Assembly (NCBI GenBank): GCA_044867645.1
Contig: JBIOVI010000011.1
Span: 1 to 64,000, forward strand
Source: VRUE01 sp044867645
Lineage (GTDB): Bacteria; Actinomycetota; Thermoleophilia; Solirubrobacterales; 70-9
Length of the DNA stretch: 64,000 nucleotides
Direction: 5' to 3'
A model generated the notes under the pieces. It was not told the DNA's origin and made no database searches. It saw nothing but the letters and a program-made list of their open reading frames with translations. Below, piece by piece: positions 39,871-48,204 of the stretch (position 1 is the stretch's first letter; each line of letters starts with the position of its first letter). The position numbers and the translations under genes are program-made.

Positions 39871-41082
39871 CTAGAGAAAGGCTTTGCCCTCGCCGCGGTA
39901 GGTGGGGACGACGTCGACGATCTCGTCTCCTTCGACCAGATGGAGAGCATCGAAGTGCTCGCAGAGCTCGCCCGCCTTGGCGTGGCGGAGGTAGACGCGG
40001 TCACCGATCGAGAGCTGCGCTGCGGCTTGGCCGAGCAAAGGCGTTTGCACCTCACCGGCTCCCTCCTCCGAATCGAGTCGCAGACCAGTTGGTAGCCAGG
40101 GCAGGGGCAGCCGCGTGGGGTCGCCGCTGCCGGAGGCTAGATAGCCGCCACCGAGCGCCGTTGCGACGCTGGGTGCCGGCTTGCGGACTATCGGCAGCGC
40201 GAAGCCGGCCGCCGGCACCAAGCTGAAGCGGCTGTAGTGGTCGAAGAGGGCCGGGGCGTAGAAGCCAGAGCCGGCGGTTACCTCGGTGACCGCGTCCTCG
40301 GCGCCGGTCAGCTCGAGGCTGCCGGTGCCGCCGCCGTTGACGATCGGCAGCTCCGTGAACTCGCCGATCGCGGCGACGACCGCGGCCCGGCGCTTGGCAA
40401 GCTCGGCGGCGGAGCGCCGCTGCATGAACCGGATCGCCGACCCCCGGAGCCGCCGTCCCGGCGGTCGATCGCCGACTCCGGCGATCTGGCCCTCGTAGGC
40501 CATCAGGGCAGCCAGCTCGAGCTGGGGGCGCCGCTCGATCTCCCGAGCCAGCGCAACCGCCTGCGCGACGGTGTGGACGGGGGAACGCTTCGGGCCGACC
40601 TTGACTCGGCCGCCCAGCGTCCACCAGCTTGCATCGAGATCGATGCAAAGTCTGACCGGGGCTGCGCCCGCGCCCAGCACCGACTCGACGGCGTCGAGGT
40701 GCTCGGGGCAGTCGACCATCACGATCGGCGCGTCCGCTGGGCTGGCCACGGAGCGCAGGGCCAGCTCGCTCAGCGCCTCGGCGTCGGTGGTCGGGTAGGC
40801 GAGCAGCAGGTTCTCGAAGCCCCGTTCGGCTAGCCACAGGGTCTCGGGCAGGGTGAAGGTCATCACCCCCTCGAAGCCCGGGTCGCTGCGCAGGATGCGC
40901 TGCAGAAGACCGCGACAGCGCAGCGACTTGCTCGCCACCCGGATCGGCTTGCCCGCCGCCCGTCCCAGCATCTCCTGCGCGTTGGCAGCCATCGCATCGA
41001 GGTCGACGAAGGCAAACGGCGCCTCGACCTCGGCGAAGATCGCCTCGTAGTCCGGGTATGACCGCGTCGGGCCTAAAGACAC
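39871..41082 (-). CDS. Fold-type III PLP enzyme (alanine racemase/D-threonine aldolase-like)
   Basis: 403 residues. The N-terminal PLP barrel starts APFAFVDLDAMAANAQEML (21-39). The Schiff-base lysine is Lys52 in IRVASKSLRC. LAALMAYEGQIAG and PIVNGGGTGSLEL line the cofactor phosphate site. A C-terminal beta domain carries YLRHAKAGELCEHFDALHLVEG, resembling the metal-binding His/Cys pair of D-threonine aldolase/D-serine dehydratase-like enzymes. Likely reactions are aldol cleavage or deamination of a D-hydroxy amino acid. Transcribed alone, between a convergent oxidase and tRNA-Ser. Confidence 0.82.
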   Translation of the reverse strand: MSLGPTRSYPDYEAIFAEVEAPFAFVDLDAMAANAQEMLGRAAGKPIRVASKSLRCRGLLQRILRSDPGFEGVMTFTLPETLWLAERGFENLLLAYPTTDAEALSELALRSVASPADAPIVMVDCPEHLDAVESVLGAGAAPVRLCIDLDASWWTLGGRVKVGPKRSPVHTVAQAVALAREIERRPQLELAALMAYEGQIAGVGDRPPGRRLRGSAIRFMQRRSAAELAKRRAAVVAAIGEFTELPIVNGGGTGSLELTGAEDAVTEVTAGSGFYAPALFDHYSRFSLVPAAGFALPIVRKPAPSVATALGGGYLASGSGDPTRLPLPWLPTGLRLDSEEGAGEVQTPLLGQAAAQLSIGDRVYLRHAKAGELCEHFDALHLVEGDEIVDVVPTYRGEGKAFL

Positions 41083-41136
41083 GCGTTGAGCCTAACCGCG
41101 CCGTATCCCGGAGGCGGCGCTATGGTTTTTGCCCCC

Positions 41137-41225
41137 GGAGAGGTGGCCGAGTGGCTGAAGGCACTCGCCTGCTAAGCGAGTAGGGGGCGCAAGCTCTCTC
41201 GAGGGTTCGAATCCCTCCCTCTCCG
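41137..41225 (+). tRNA. tRNA-Ser (GCT anticodon)
   Basis: 89-base class-II tRNA. The acceptor GGAGAGG pairs with CCTCTCC. The D-arm GGCCGAGTGGCTGAAGGC, the anticodon arm CTCGCCT-GCT-AAGCGAG, a long variable arm and the T-loop TTCGAAT are canonical. Discriminator G; CCA is not encoded. It reads AGC/AGU. Confidence 0.97.
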
Positions 41226-41255
41226 TTCAGAACGGCGCTGTATGCCTTGTGCAGA

Positions 41256-42167
41256 ATGCTTGTGGTGAGAGTTGTCCTCGTAGCCTTGGTCCTGCTTGCA
41301 GCTGGCTCTGTTTTCAGCGATCGGTCCGTTGCCGGCGAATGGCAGGAACTGCCTGTCGTGCCAGCGCTTGGACCCGTTGTCGCCGGCCACCTCGAAAAGG
41401 TCGTGAGCCGTGGAGGGCAACTCGGCAATCGCCCGGGGGTCGTCACCAAGATTGGCGACAGCATCACTGCATCGCCAGCGTTCCTGCAAGCGCTGGCGTG
41501 CTGGCCGGCCCAGCTGGGCCCATGGGAGGAGCTGGGCGGGACGCTCGCATTCTTCGGGCGGACCGCTGTGCCTGGTGGCTCTGAGGAAGCTCAGTGTCCG
41601 GTCAGCAACAGCTATTCACGCCTGGGCGTGGCCGCCGTCGGTGGATGGCGGGCTGCCGATGCGCTTCTGCCACGCGAATCCTTCACGGAGTGCCACGGGC
41701 TGCCCGCCGTTTCCTGTGAGCTGCAACTGATCCGCCCATCGGTTGCCCTGATCATGTTTGGAACCAATGATCTGGAGGACTTCACCGCAACCCAGTTCCG
41801 CCTCGACCTCGCTCGAGTCGCACGGCTCGTGTCCAGTGCGGGAACCATTCCGGTGATCAGCACGATCCCGCCTCGGGCCAGGCAGCCGTTCTCGCAACGG
41901 GTCGCGCGGTTCAATGCCGAGATCGCCGCCTTGGCCGAGAACCGGGCCCTGCCGCTCTGGAACTACTGGCGACAGATGGTCGCGCCGGGGGTTCCCCGCG
42001 CGGGTCTGAGTCGCGATGGCGTCCACCCGAGCGTTCTCTGCCCACCCTGCACCGCGATTGACTTTCGGCCCGTGGGATTGCGGCAGGGGTATGCACTGCG
42101 GAACCTCGGAGCCTTGCTTGTCCTCGATCGCCTGCGCCGGGTAGTCCCGCTAGTAGACGTTCAGTAG
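41256..42167 (+). CDS. Secreted SGNH/GDSL-family hydrolase
   Basis: 303 residues with an N-terminal hydrophobic signal (VVRVVLVALVLLAAGSVFS, 3-21). SGNH blocks: IGDSI (66-70, nucleophile Ser69), FGTND (168-172, Asn171) and SRDGVHPS (252-259, catalytic Asp/His). Several cysteines (104, 146, 154, and a CPPC pair near 262) suggest disulfides outside the cell. It is probably an esterase or acetylxylan/glycan deacylase. ATG 41256 is chosen over TTG 41247. It converges on the acyltransferase gene, 11 bases away, which may be functionally linked. Confidence 0.82.
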   Translation: MLVVRVVLVALVLLAAGSVFSDRSVAGEWQELPVVPALGPVVAGHLEKVVSRGGQLGNRPGVVTKIGDSITASPAFLQALACWPAQLGPWEELGGTLAFFGRTAVPGGSEEAQCPVSNSYSRLGVAAVGGWRAADALLPRESFTECHGLPAVSCELQLIRPSVALIMFGTNDLEDFTATQFRLDLARVARLVSSAGTIPVISTIPPRARQPFSQRVARFNAEIAALAENRALPLWNYWRQMVAPGVPRAGLSRDGVHPSVLCPPCTAIDFRPVGLRQGYALRNLGALLVLDRLRRVVPLVDVQ

Positions 42168-42178
42168 GAATCCAACGT

Positions 42179-43345
42179 CTAGCCGGGAGCGCCGCGCGGG
42201 CGCACATGCTTCGTCGCCAGCTTGCGCACCCCACGGATCAGGGCATACGTCCCGATAGCTAACGCAAGGGTCCCGCTCACAGCAAGTCCCCAGCGGACGG
42301 GGATTGCCAGCTCGGTGGTGGAGAGGGAACTCTGCAGAGCGACAAGGAACGGAATATGAACGAGGTAGATCCAAAAGCTTGCGTCCGACAAATAGCGCAG
42401 CACGCGCGACTCCTTGCGGACGTATCGCGCCAGCACGCCCCAGATTCCGAACAGGGTTAGCCAGCAGACCATGCCCACGGTGAACAGGCCGTAAAGGCGC
42501 AGCTCATCGATTTCGGCCAGGATTCCCGGCGTGCCGACGTTGCCGGTGAAGTCGCCACTGTCGTAGAAGAGAAGGAAGGCGGGCACGGCGATCAGCACCC
42601 CCGCCCCGAGCCGCAGCCAGGCCCCGCGCTTGAGATCCTCCAGCAGGTCGGTCTGACCGCTGAGAAGCCAGCCGAAGAAGAAGAAGAGGCTGTAGTACGC
42701 GAAGAGGGTTGGGGCGGGGACCAGCGAGTTGGATGCGGTTCCTCCCGCCACCCAGCCGGTCTTGGTGATCAGGATCGCCGCGCTGACCGACGCCAGGACA
42801 GGAACCGCCCACCATGACCCGATCAGATTGCGAAAGCCACGGTTGATGGCTGCCCCCAGCCCAGGTGCGCGCTGGATCGCCAACCAGACTCCGATCGCGA
42901 TCAGGGAGATCATCAGCAAATAGGCGATGAACCACAGGTGCCGCGGCGAGAGGCTGAAGACGTTGGCGATGTCCAGTTCTCGCTTCGGCGGAAGCGCACC
43001 TTTGCGCGGCCAGAGGGTCGCCGCGCCGATGACGAGGAAGTTCGCCAGCGGCACGACCGTCAGCATCCCCACGGCCAGCGGCAACCCGAGTCGGCGAAAC
43101 CGAGCACGTAGCTGGCGGACGGCGGTGGATCGTCGCAGCGCGCTGGCGGCCAGAAACCCCGAGATGGCGAAGAACAGGGGCATGTGCCAGGTATGGACGA
43201 ACCAGACGACGGCATCGACGATCTCGCCTCCTCCGTCGCCCTTCTGGACATAGCGGGCAGCGTGGTACGGGATCAGGAGGAGGATCGCCGATACGCGGAT
43301 GGCGTCTAGGTGATGCCGACGCTGCTGGCTTACACCTTGAGACAT
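42179..43345 (-). CDS. Membrane acyltransferase, acyltransferase-3 family
   Basis: 388 residues with about ten membrane helices. RRHHLDAIRVSAILLLIPYHAARY (9-32) is the family N-terminus, with the conserved His of helix 1. HMPLFFAISGFLAASAL and LSDASFWIYLVHIPFLV (with FWIYLVH) are further signatures. It transfers acetyl or other acyl groups to carbohydrates across the membrane, as in OafA-type enzymes. There is no fused SGNH domain, but a separate SGNH hydrolase faces it. Confidence 0.87.
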   Translation of the reverse strand: MSQGVSQQRRHHLDAIRVSAILLLIPYHAARYVQKGDGGGEIVDAVVWFVHTWHMPLFFAISGFLAASALRRSTAVRQLRARFRRLGLPLAVGMLTVVPLANFLVIGAATLWPRKGALPPKRELDIANVFSLSPRHLWFIAYLLMISLIAIGVWLAIQRAPGLGAAINRGFRNLIGSWWAVPVLASVSAAILITKTGWVAGGTASNSLVPAPTLFAYYSLFFFFGWLLSGQTDLLEDLKRGAWLRLGAGVLIAVPAFLLFYDSGDFTGNVGTPGILAEIDELRLYGLFTVGMVCWLTLFGIWGVLARYVRKESRVLRYLSDASFWIYLVHIPFLVALQSSLSTTELAIPVRWGLAVSGTLALAIGTYALIRGVRKLATKHVRPRGAPG

Positions 43346-43467
43346 AGGCTCAGAGTAGGAGGTTCAGGTGGCCGAGCCGAAGATCCGGCCTTCGTCTACT
43401 TCAAAAGCCACAGCCCCCTGAACCGCCTTCGCGCTGCACGAGGCCCTCGGTTGTCGCCTCGTTCGTG

Positions 43468-44898
43468 TCAGCCTAGGCGCGAGCGGACGACCACGCGGGC
43501 GCCGCGTGAAGGGATCATCGTCACGTTACGGTGCAGGGCGTGCTCGGGCTCAGGGTCGTCGGTCTCGAGGTCGAGGCGGCGGGTCATCGTCTCCAACACG
43601 ACGCGCTGCTCTGCCATCGCCAGCGCTGCGCCGAGGCAGCGGCGGATGCCACCGCCGAAGGGGATCCACTCGTAAGTTCCGGGCTTGCGGTCGATCCAGC
43701 GCTCCGGGCGAAAGGCGAACGGCTCGGGGTAGAGATCCTCGCGATGATGGACGAGCAAGATGCTCATCGTCACCGCCGTGTCCGCCGGCACCGCGTAGGC
43801 CCCGAGTCGCCATGGCACCGTTACCCGTCGGCCGATGATCGGGATCACCGGCCGCGAGCGCATCCCCTCGACGATCGTCGCCTCTATCTGCTCGGTGGCG
43901 TTCGTCTCGCCGCGCACGGCATCGCGTAGCGCGTCGTGGGCAGACGGGTTGCGGACCAGCCGCTCCCAGGTCCAGGCCAGCGAGTTGGCGGTCGTCTCGT
44001 GTCCGGCGAGAACCAGGGTCAGCAGCTCATCGCGCAGTTCTTTGTCGCTCATCGCCTCGCCGCTCTCGGTCTTCGCCTGCAGCAGCAACGAAAGGATGTC
44101 GCGCCGCTCACCCAGGTTGGCGGCGCGTCGGCGCTGCTCGATCACCGCATAGGTTGGGCGGTCGAGCAACTCGATGCCCACGCGGGTCAAGCCGACCGGC
44201 TCCTCGCGGTTGAGGTTCATCAGCTCGGCCACCTGTGCGGTCGGCCAGGTCGAGGCGGCCACGATGCGCTTGGTGGCAAAGCGGAGCCAGTGCTCCGGGG
44301 TTCCCCGTTCGGGCTTCCCCTCGATGCCGAAGATCCCGGCCATGATCACGTCCAGCGTGATCGCCTGCATGCGCGGGGCCAGCGCGAAGGGCTCGCCGAT
44401 CGGCCAACGCGCGATCTCACGTTCGGCAGCGTCCGCGATCATCTGCATGTACTGCTCGATCGCCTCGCCGTGGAAGGGCGGCAGCAGCAGTTTGCGCTGG
44501 CGCATGTGGCGGGGGCCGATCGCGGTGAGGACCGAGTTGGGCCCGACGATCGGCCGTAGCGGCGACTCGCCGGTCAGCGACGGCGCCTGCTCGGGCTTTG
44601 CCGTGAACAGCGAGCGCACGTGGTCGGGATGGCTGGTGATGACCGGATCGCCGGAGATCGCGCCCCGCATTTGGAAGGTCTCTCCCAGCTCGCGCTTGGC
44701 GCGGAAGACGAACTCGATCTGCCGTTGGTTGAAGCGGAGGGTCTGCAGCAGAGGTGGCAGCGCGATCCTTGGCGGTGCCGGCAGGCCGGCTGCCTCGCTG
44801 GGGTCGATCGGACCGGCTGGAGATGGGGGAGCCTCGCCGACGAGGCCGTTGTCGCTCTGGGGCTCCGGTGTGGCTAGGGGTTCCGCCAGCGAGGTCAC
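43468..44898 (-). CDS. Cytochrome P450
   Basis: 476 residues. I-helix AGHETTAN (298-305), K-helix ExxR (Glu344-Arg347, EGMR), PERW (399-402) and the heme loop FGGGIRRCLGAA with the thiolate Cys421 are all present. The length and PPLLQTLRFNQRQIEFV start resemble bacterial P450s that oxidise terpenes or fatty acids. Redox partners may be ferredoxins, for example the fdxA product at 25.4 kb, though that is speculative. GTG 44898 is used; an ATG at 44949 would leave only 7 bases to divergent pyk. Confidence 0.9.
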   Translation of the reverse strand: MTSLAEPLATPEPQSDNGLVGEAPPSPAGPIDPSEAAGLPAPPRIALPPLLQTLRFNQRQIEFVFRAKRELGETFQMRGAISGDPVITSHPDHVRSLFTAKPEQAPSLTGESPLRPIVGPNSVLTAIGPRHMRQRKLLLPPFHGEAIEQYMQMIADAAEREIARWPIGEPFALAPRMQAITLDVIMAGIFGIEGKPERGTPEHWLRFATKRIVAASTWPTAQVAELMNLNREEPVGLTRVGIELLDRPTYAVIEQRRRAANLGERRDILSLLLQAKTESGEAMSDKELRDELLTLVLAGHETTANSLAWTWERLVRNPSAHDALRDAVRGETNATEQIEATIVEGMRSRPVIPIIGRRVTVPWRLGAYAVPADTAVTMSILLVHHREDLYPEPFAFRPERWIDRKPGTYEWIPFGGGIRRCLGAALAMAEQRVVLETMTRRLDLETDDPEPEHALHRNVTMIPSRGARVVVRSRLG

Positions 44899-44956
44899 GG
44901 CGGCAGTGTTACACAGATCGATGTCATATTGGCCAGCCTCTACAGTCATGTGACGT

Positions 44957-46369
44957 ATGCACGGCAGGCGGACCAAGATCATCGTGACGGTCGGCCCCGC
45001 CAGCTGGGACGAGGACGTCCTGGAGCGACTGGTCGAGGCCGGCGCAGACGTGTTCCGGCTCAACTTCTCCCATGCGGATCGCGAGCGTCACGCGCGCACG
45101 ATCGAGTCGATCCGCGCGGCGTCCGGGCGGGTCGGACGCGAGGTCGCGGTGCTCGGTGACCTTCCTGGGCCGAAGCTACGGATCGGCGAGCTGCGCGGCG
45201 ACGTCGCTGAGCTGGAGACGGGAATGCACGTGAAGCTGACGCCGCAGGCGGTTGAGGGCGATGCGGAGACGATCCCGGTCGACTGGTCCGGCGTGACCTC
45301 GCTGCGCGAGGACGAACTCGTTTACCTCGCGGACGGCTCGATCCGGTTGCGGGTCGGCGAGGCCGATGACGGCGGCGTGGACGCGGAGGTCGAGGTGGGC
45401 GGCACGCTCTCCTCCCACAAGGGGATGAACATTCCGGGAATCAGCGTGCAGGCCGCGACCACTGGAGACCTTGGCTGGGTCGAGTTCGCGGTCGAGCACG
45501 AGGTCGATTTGCTGGCGATGTCGTTCGTCTCCTCGGCGGCCGACCTCGAGCCGGTCGCCGAGCGGCTGCGCTCGCTCGATTCGGACATCCCCCTGATTGC
45601 CAAGATCGAGAAGCAGCAGGCAGCCGAGAACGCGGAGGAGATCGTCCGTGCCGCGAGCGGCGGGATCATGGTGGCGCGGGGCGACCTCGGGATCGAGCTG
45701 CCCCTGGCCCAGGTGCCGGTCGTCCAGAAGCGGCTGATCCGGACCGCCGGCCAGCGCTCCAAGCCGGCGATCACGGCGACGCAGATGCTTGCCTCGATGG
45801 TCAGTGAGCGCCGCCCGACCCGGGCGGAGGTGACCGACGTCGCCAACGCGATCTTCGACGGAACCGACGCCGTGATGCTCTCCGAGGAGACCGCGGTCGG
45901 CCGCCATCCGGTCGAGGCGGTGCGGGTGATGGACCAGATCGCACGCGCGACCGAGCCCGACCTTCCCTACGGCGAGTGGCTCTTCACCCGAACCGATCAG
46001 GCAACCCAGGATGTCGCCGACTCGGTCGCCCAGAGTGCTGTCGGTGCGGTCTACCGCCTCAACCTGGCGGCGCTGGTCGTGCCGACGAGGAGCGGCCGCA
46101 CCGCTCGCCTCGTCTCGGCCCACCGGCCCAACGTGCCGGTGCTGGCGATCTCGCCGCGGGCGGAGACGGTGCGCCGTCTCAACCTGCTCTTCGGCGTCAC
46201 CGCGATCCTCAGCGAGCACGAGACCGAGGTTCGCAGCCTGCTCAACGACTGCGCCTCGCTCACCGTGCGCAATGGCATCGCACAGTCGGGAGACCTGGTC
46301 GCGATCGTCGCCGGCATGCCGGACCAGGAGCTGGGGACGAACTTGTTCGAGGTCCATCGCGTTCCCTGA
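44957..46369 (+). CDS. pyk: Pyruvate kinase
   Basis: 470 residues. Converts phosphoenolpyruvate and ADP to pyruvate and ATP. RTKIIVTVGPAS (4-15), the barrel motif VFRLNFSHAD (32-41) and LGDLPGPKLRIG (66-77) are present. The active-site IAKIEKQQAAENAEEIV contains the catalytic lysine. MVARGDLGIELPLAQVP and KPAITATQMLASM are further signatures. A full C-terminal allosteric domain follows. Divergent from P450. Its stop is 18 bases before the thioesterase-like gene. Confidence 0.95.
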   Translation: MHGRRTKIIVTVGPASWDEDVLERLVEAGADVFRLNFSHADRERHARTIESIRAASGRVGREVAVLGDLPGPKLRIGELRGDVAELETGMHVKLTPQAVEGDAETIPVDWSGVTSLREDELVYLADGSIRLRVGEADDGGVDAEVEVGGTLSSHKGMNIPGISVQAATTGDLGWVEFAVEHEVDLLAMSFVSSAADLEPVAERLRSLDSDIPLIAKIEKQQAAENAEEIVRAASGGIMVARGDLGIELPLAQVPVVQKRLIRTAGQRSKPAITATQMLASMVSERRPTRAEVTDVANAIFDGTDAVMLSEETAVGRHPVEAVRVMDQIARATEPDLPYGEWLFTRTDQATQDVADSVAQSAVGAVYRLNLAALVVPTRSGRTARLVSAHRPNVPVLAISPRAETVRRLNLLFGVTAILSEHETEVRSLLNDCASLTVRNGIAQSGDLVAIVAGMPDQELGTNLFEVHRVP

Positions 46370-46387
46370 CGGGTAGGCTGCCGGCCA

Positions 46388-46855
46388 GTGACCGACTTCG
46401 ACGCGATCGCGCAAGGGATGACGCAGGCGGTGCCGTTCGCCGGGCACCTCGGCCTTGAGATCGGCAGCGTCGCCGAGGGAGAAGCCACGGTTCGCCTGCC
46501 GGAGCGCGCCGAGCTGACCAACCACGTTGGGTCCCAGCACGCCGGCGCCCTTTTCACCGCCGCCGAGACCGCTTCGGGTGCGGCCTTCGTCGGTGCCTTT
46601 GCCGAGCGGCTCGGTGAGGTGACCCCGCTTGCCCGCAGCGCCGAGATCTCCTACGAGAAGATCGCCAAAGGACCGATCGACGCGAGCGCCAAGCTCGGCA
46701 TCCCGGCGGCGGAGGCGCTTTCCACTCTCGACTCCGAGGGCAAGGTCGAGTTTCCCTGCGAGGTCGAGTTGGTCGACGCCTCCGGCCTGCGCGTCGCCAC
46801 GGCGACGGTCCACTGGCACGTGCGGCTCAACAAGCCGGCCGCCAGCGAGGCATGA
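46388..46855 (+). CDS. Hotdog-fold thioesterase (PaaI/DUF4442-like)
   Basis: 155 residues. LTNHVGSQHAGALFTAAETASGAAFVGAF (44-72) is the hotdog central helix with the HAGALF motif, where Glu of AAET is the usual catalytic acid. Beta strands on both sides complete one fold. It probably hydrolyses acyl-CoA or acyl-carrier thioesters. GTG start 46388. It is coupled to the enoyl-CoA hydratase gene by an ATGA overlap, pointing to a shared acyl-CoA pathway. Confidence 0.8.
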   Translation: MTDFDAIAQGMTQAVPFAGHLGLEIGSVAEGEATVRLPERAELTNHVGSQHAGALFTAAETASGAAFVGAFAERLGEVTPLARSAEISYEKIAKGPIDASAKLGIPAAEALSTLDSEGKVEFPCEVELVDASGLRVATATVHWHVRLNKPAASEA

Positions 46856-47628
46856 CGCTCGTCCGCCTCGACCGCGACGAGCTGGGCCTGGCCGTTGCGA
46901 CCTTCGATAGCCCGCCGCTGAACCTCTTCAACCGGCAGTTGTTTGAGGATCTGCGAGCAGCCATCGCCGCGGTCGAGGCCGATCCGCCGAGGGCGCTGCT
47001 CTTTCGCGCCGAGGGTCGTGCCGTCTCGGGCGGGGTGGACGTCAACGAGTTCGACGGGCTCACGCCGGAGCGGGCGAGCCAGCTCTGGGACGAGCTGATC
47101 GGGACGGTCGAGCGGGTAGAAGCATTGCCGTTGCCGGTCGTCTTCGCCGCCCACGCCCTCACGCTGACCGCCGCTTTCGAGCTCGCCCTGGGTTGCGATC
47201 TGATCCTCGCCGCGCGCTCGGCGAAGTTCGGCCTGGTCGAGAAGGTGGTTGGCCTGACCCCGTCGATGGGCGGCACCCAGCGCCTCGCCGAGCGGGCCGG
47301 CAGCGGCCGCGCCCGCCATTTCGTCATCAGCGGCGACCTCTTCGACGCCGAGGAGATGGAGCGCTGGGGTGTCGTCAACGTCCTCTTCGACGACGACGGC
47401 TTCGATGCTCGCGCTCGTGCCTTCGCCGCCGAGCTGGCCGCCGGTCCGACCAAAGCCCACGCGATGACCAAGCACATCCTGCGCCGCTATCGCGAGGGCG
47501 GTATTCCAGCGGCCGACCAAGCCGTTCGCGAGGATGCGGGCGAGCTCTTCGCGACGGAAGACCTGCAGCGCGCCGTCAAGACCTTTCTCGACCAGGGCCC
47601 CGGCCACGCCGAGTTTCAAGGCCGCTGA
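46852..47628 (+). CDS. Enoyl-CoA hydratase/isomerase family protein
   Basis: 258-residue crotonase fold. Alignment to classical hydratases by eye places the two catalytic glutamates in AAFELALGCDL and FGLVEKVVG, both kept, followed by GGTQRL. The usual oxyanion-hole glycine triplet before the first Glu is replaced (TLTAAFE instead of ALGGGCE), so activity may be altered. It probably acts on an enoyl- or other acyl-CoA. Translationally coupled to the thioesterase. Confidence 0.83.
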   Translation: MTLVRLDRDELGLAVATFDSPPLNLFNRQLFEDLRAAIAAVEADPPRALLFRAEGRAVSGGVDVNEFDGLTPERASQLWDELIGTVERVEALPLPVVFAAHALTLTAAFELALGCDLILAARSAKFGLVEKVVGLTPSMGGTQRLAERAGSGRARHFVISGDLFDAEEMERWGVVNVLFDDDGFDARARAFAAELAAGPTKAHAMTKHILRRYREGGIPAADQAVREDAGELFATEDLQRAVKTFLDQGPGHAEFQGR

Positions 47629-47689
47629 TCGCATAACAGGTCCCAGCCGCGCCCCATAGAATCCCCGCAGAGGCCACAAACCTCAACCC

Positions 47690-47763
47690 GCGCCCGTAGC
47701 TCAGTTGGATAGAGCGTCGGTCTACGAAACCGAAGGTCACAGGTTCGAATCCTGTCGGGCGCG
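47690..47763 (+). tRNA. tRNA-Arg (ACG anticodon)
   Basis: 74-base cloverleaf. GCGCCCG pairs with CGGGCGC. The D-arm AGCTCAGTTGGATAGAGC, the anticodon loop CTACGAA with ACG (A34 normally deaminated to inosine) and the T-loop TTCGAAT are canonical. Discriminator G; CCA is not encoded. Confidence 0.98.
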
Positions 47764-47801
47764 CTGCTGGAAACGCCGTTGGCGGCTGAGCGGCGGTCGG
47801 C

Positions 47802-48134
47802 TCAGCCGGAGAGCGCCGCCTCCATCTCCGCCAGCTGGGCCTCGATCCCGGCCGAGATCCCGTCGCAGATCTGGTGTACGCCGGGGTCGGCGATCCGGTA
47901 GATCGAGCTGGTCCCGCGCTTGCGGCGCGAGACGAAGCCCTCCGCGTGGAGGGCGCCGAGGTGCTTGGAGACGTTCTGCTGCGAGCCCCCGACCAGCTCG
48001 GCGATCTCCCCCGCCGAGGCTTCGTCCTGGCGGCGCAGGACGTCGAGGATCCGCAGCCGGGTGGGATCGGAGAGGGCGCGAAAGCGGCGCGCGATCAGCT
48101 CCGCCGCCTCTGGGGTCAACCGGCTCTGCTGCAT
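47802..48134 (-). CDS. ArsR-family (SmtB/ArsR) winged-helix regulator
   Basis: 110 residues. FRALSDPTRLRILDVLRRQDEASAGEIAELVGGSQQNVSKHLGALHAEGFVSRRKRG (split over 18-74) is the ArsR winged helix, with SQQNVSKHLGAL as recognition helix. No cysteine metal site is seen in the recognition helix, so a non-metal inducer is possible. ATG 48134 is used. It faces the MMPL transporter gene across a 70-base AT-rich gap holding a palindrome, the classic layout of an autoregulated repressor controlling a pump. Confidence 0.9.
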   Translation of the reverse strand: MQQSRLTPEAAELIARRFRALSDPTRLRILDVLRRQDEASAGEIAELVGGSQQNVSKHLGALHAEGFVSRRKRGTSSIYRIADPGVHQICDGISAGIEAQLAEMEAALSG

Positions 48135-48152
48135 CTTGTTATTGTAACGTGT

Positions 48153-48168
48153 ACAACTAATAAGTTGT
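48153..48168. promoter_or_regulatory. Candidate operator of ArsR/MMPL pair
   Basis: ACAACT AATA AGTTGT is a perfect 6-4-6 palindrome in the AT-rich divergent promoter region, 19 bases from the ArsR start and 37 bases before the transporter. It resembles the short AT-rich dyads bound by ArsR proteins. Confidence 0.55.
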
Positions 48169-48204
48169 TCAACTGTAAATTTGTGAAATGGTGGAGGAGA
48201 GGAA

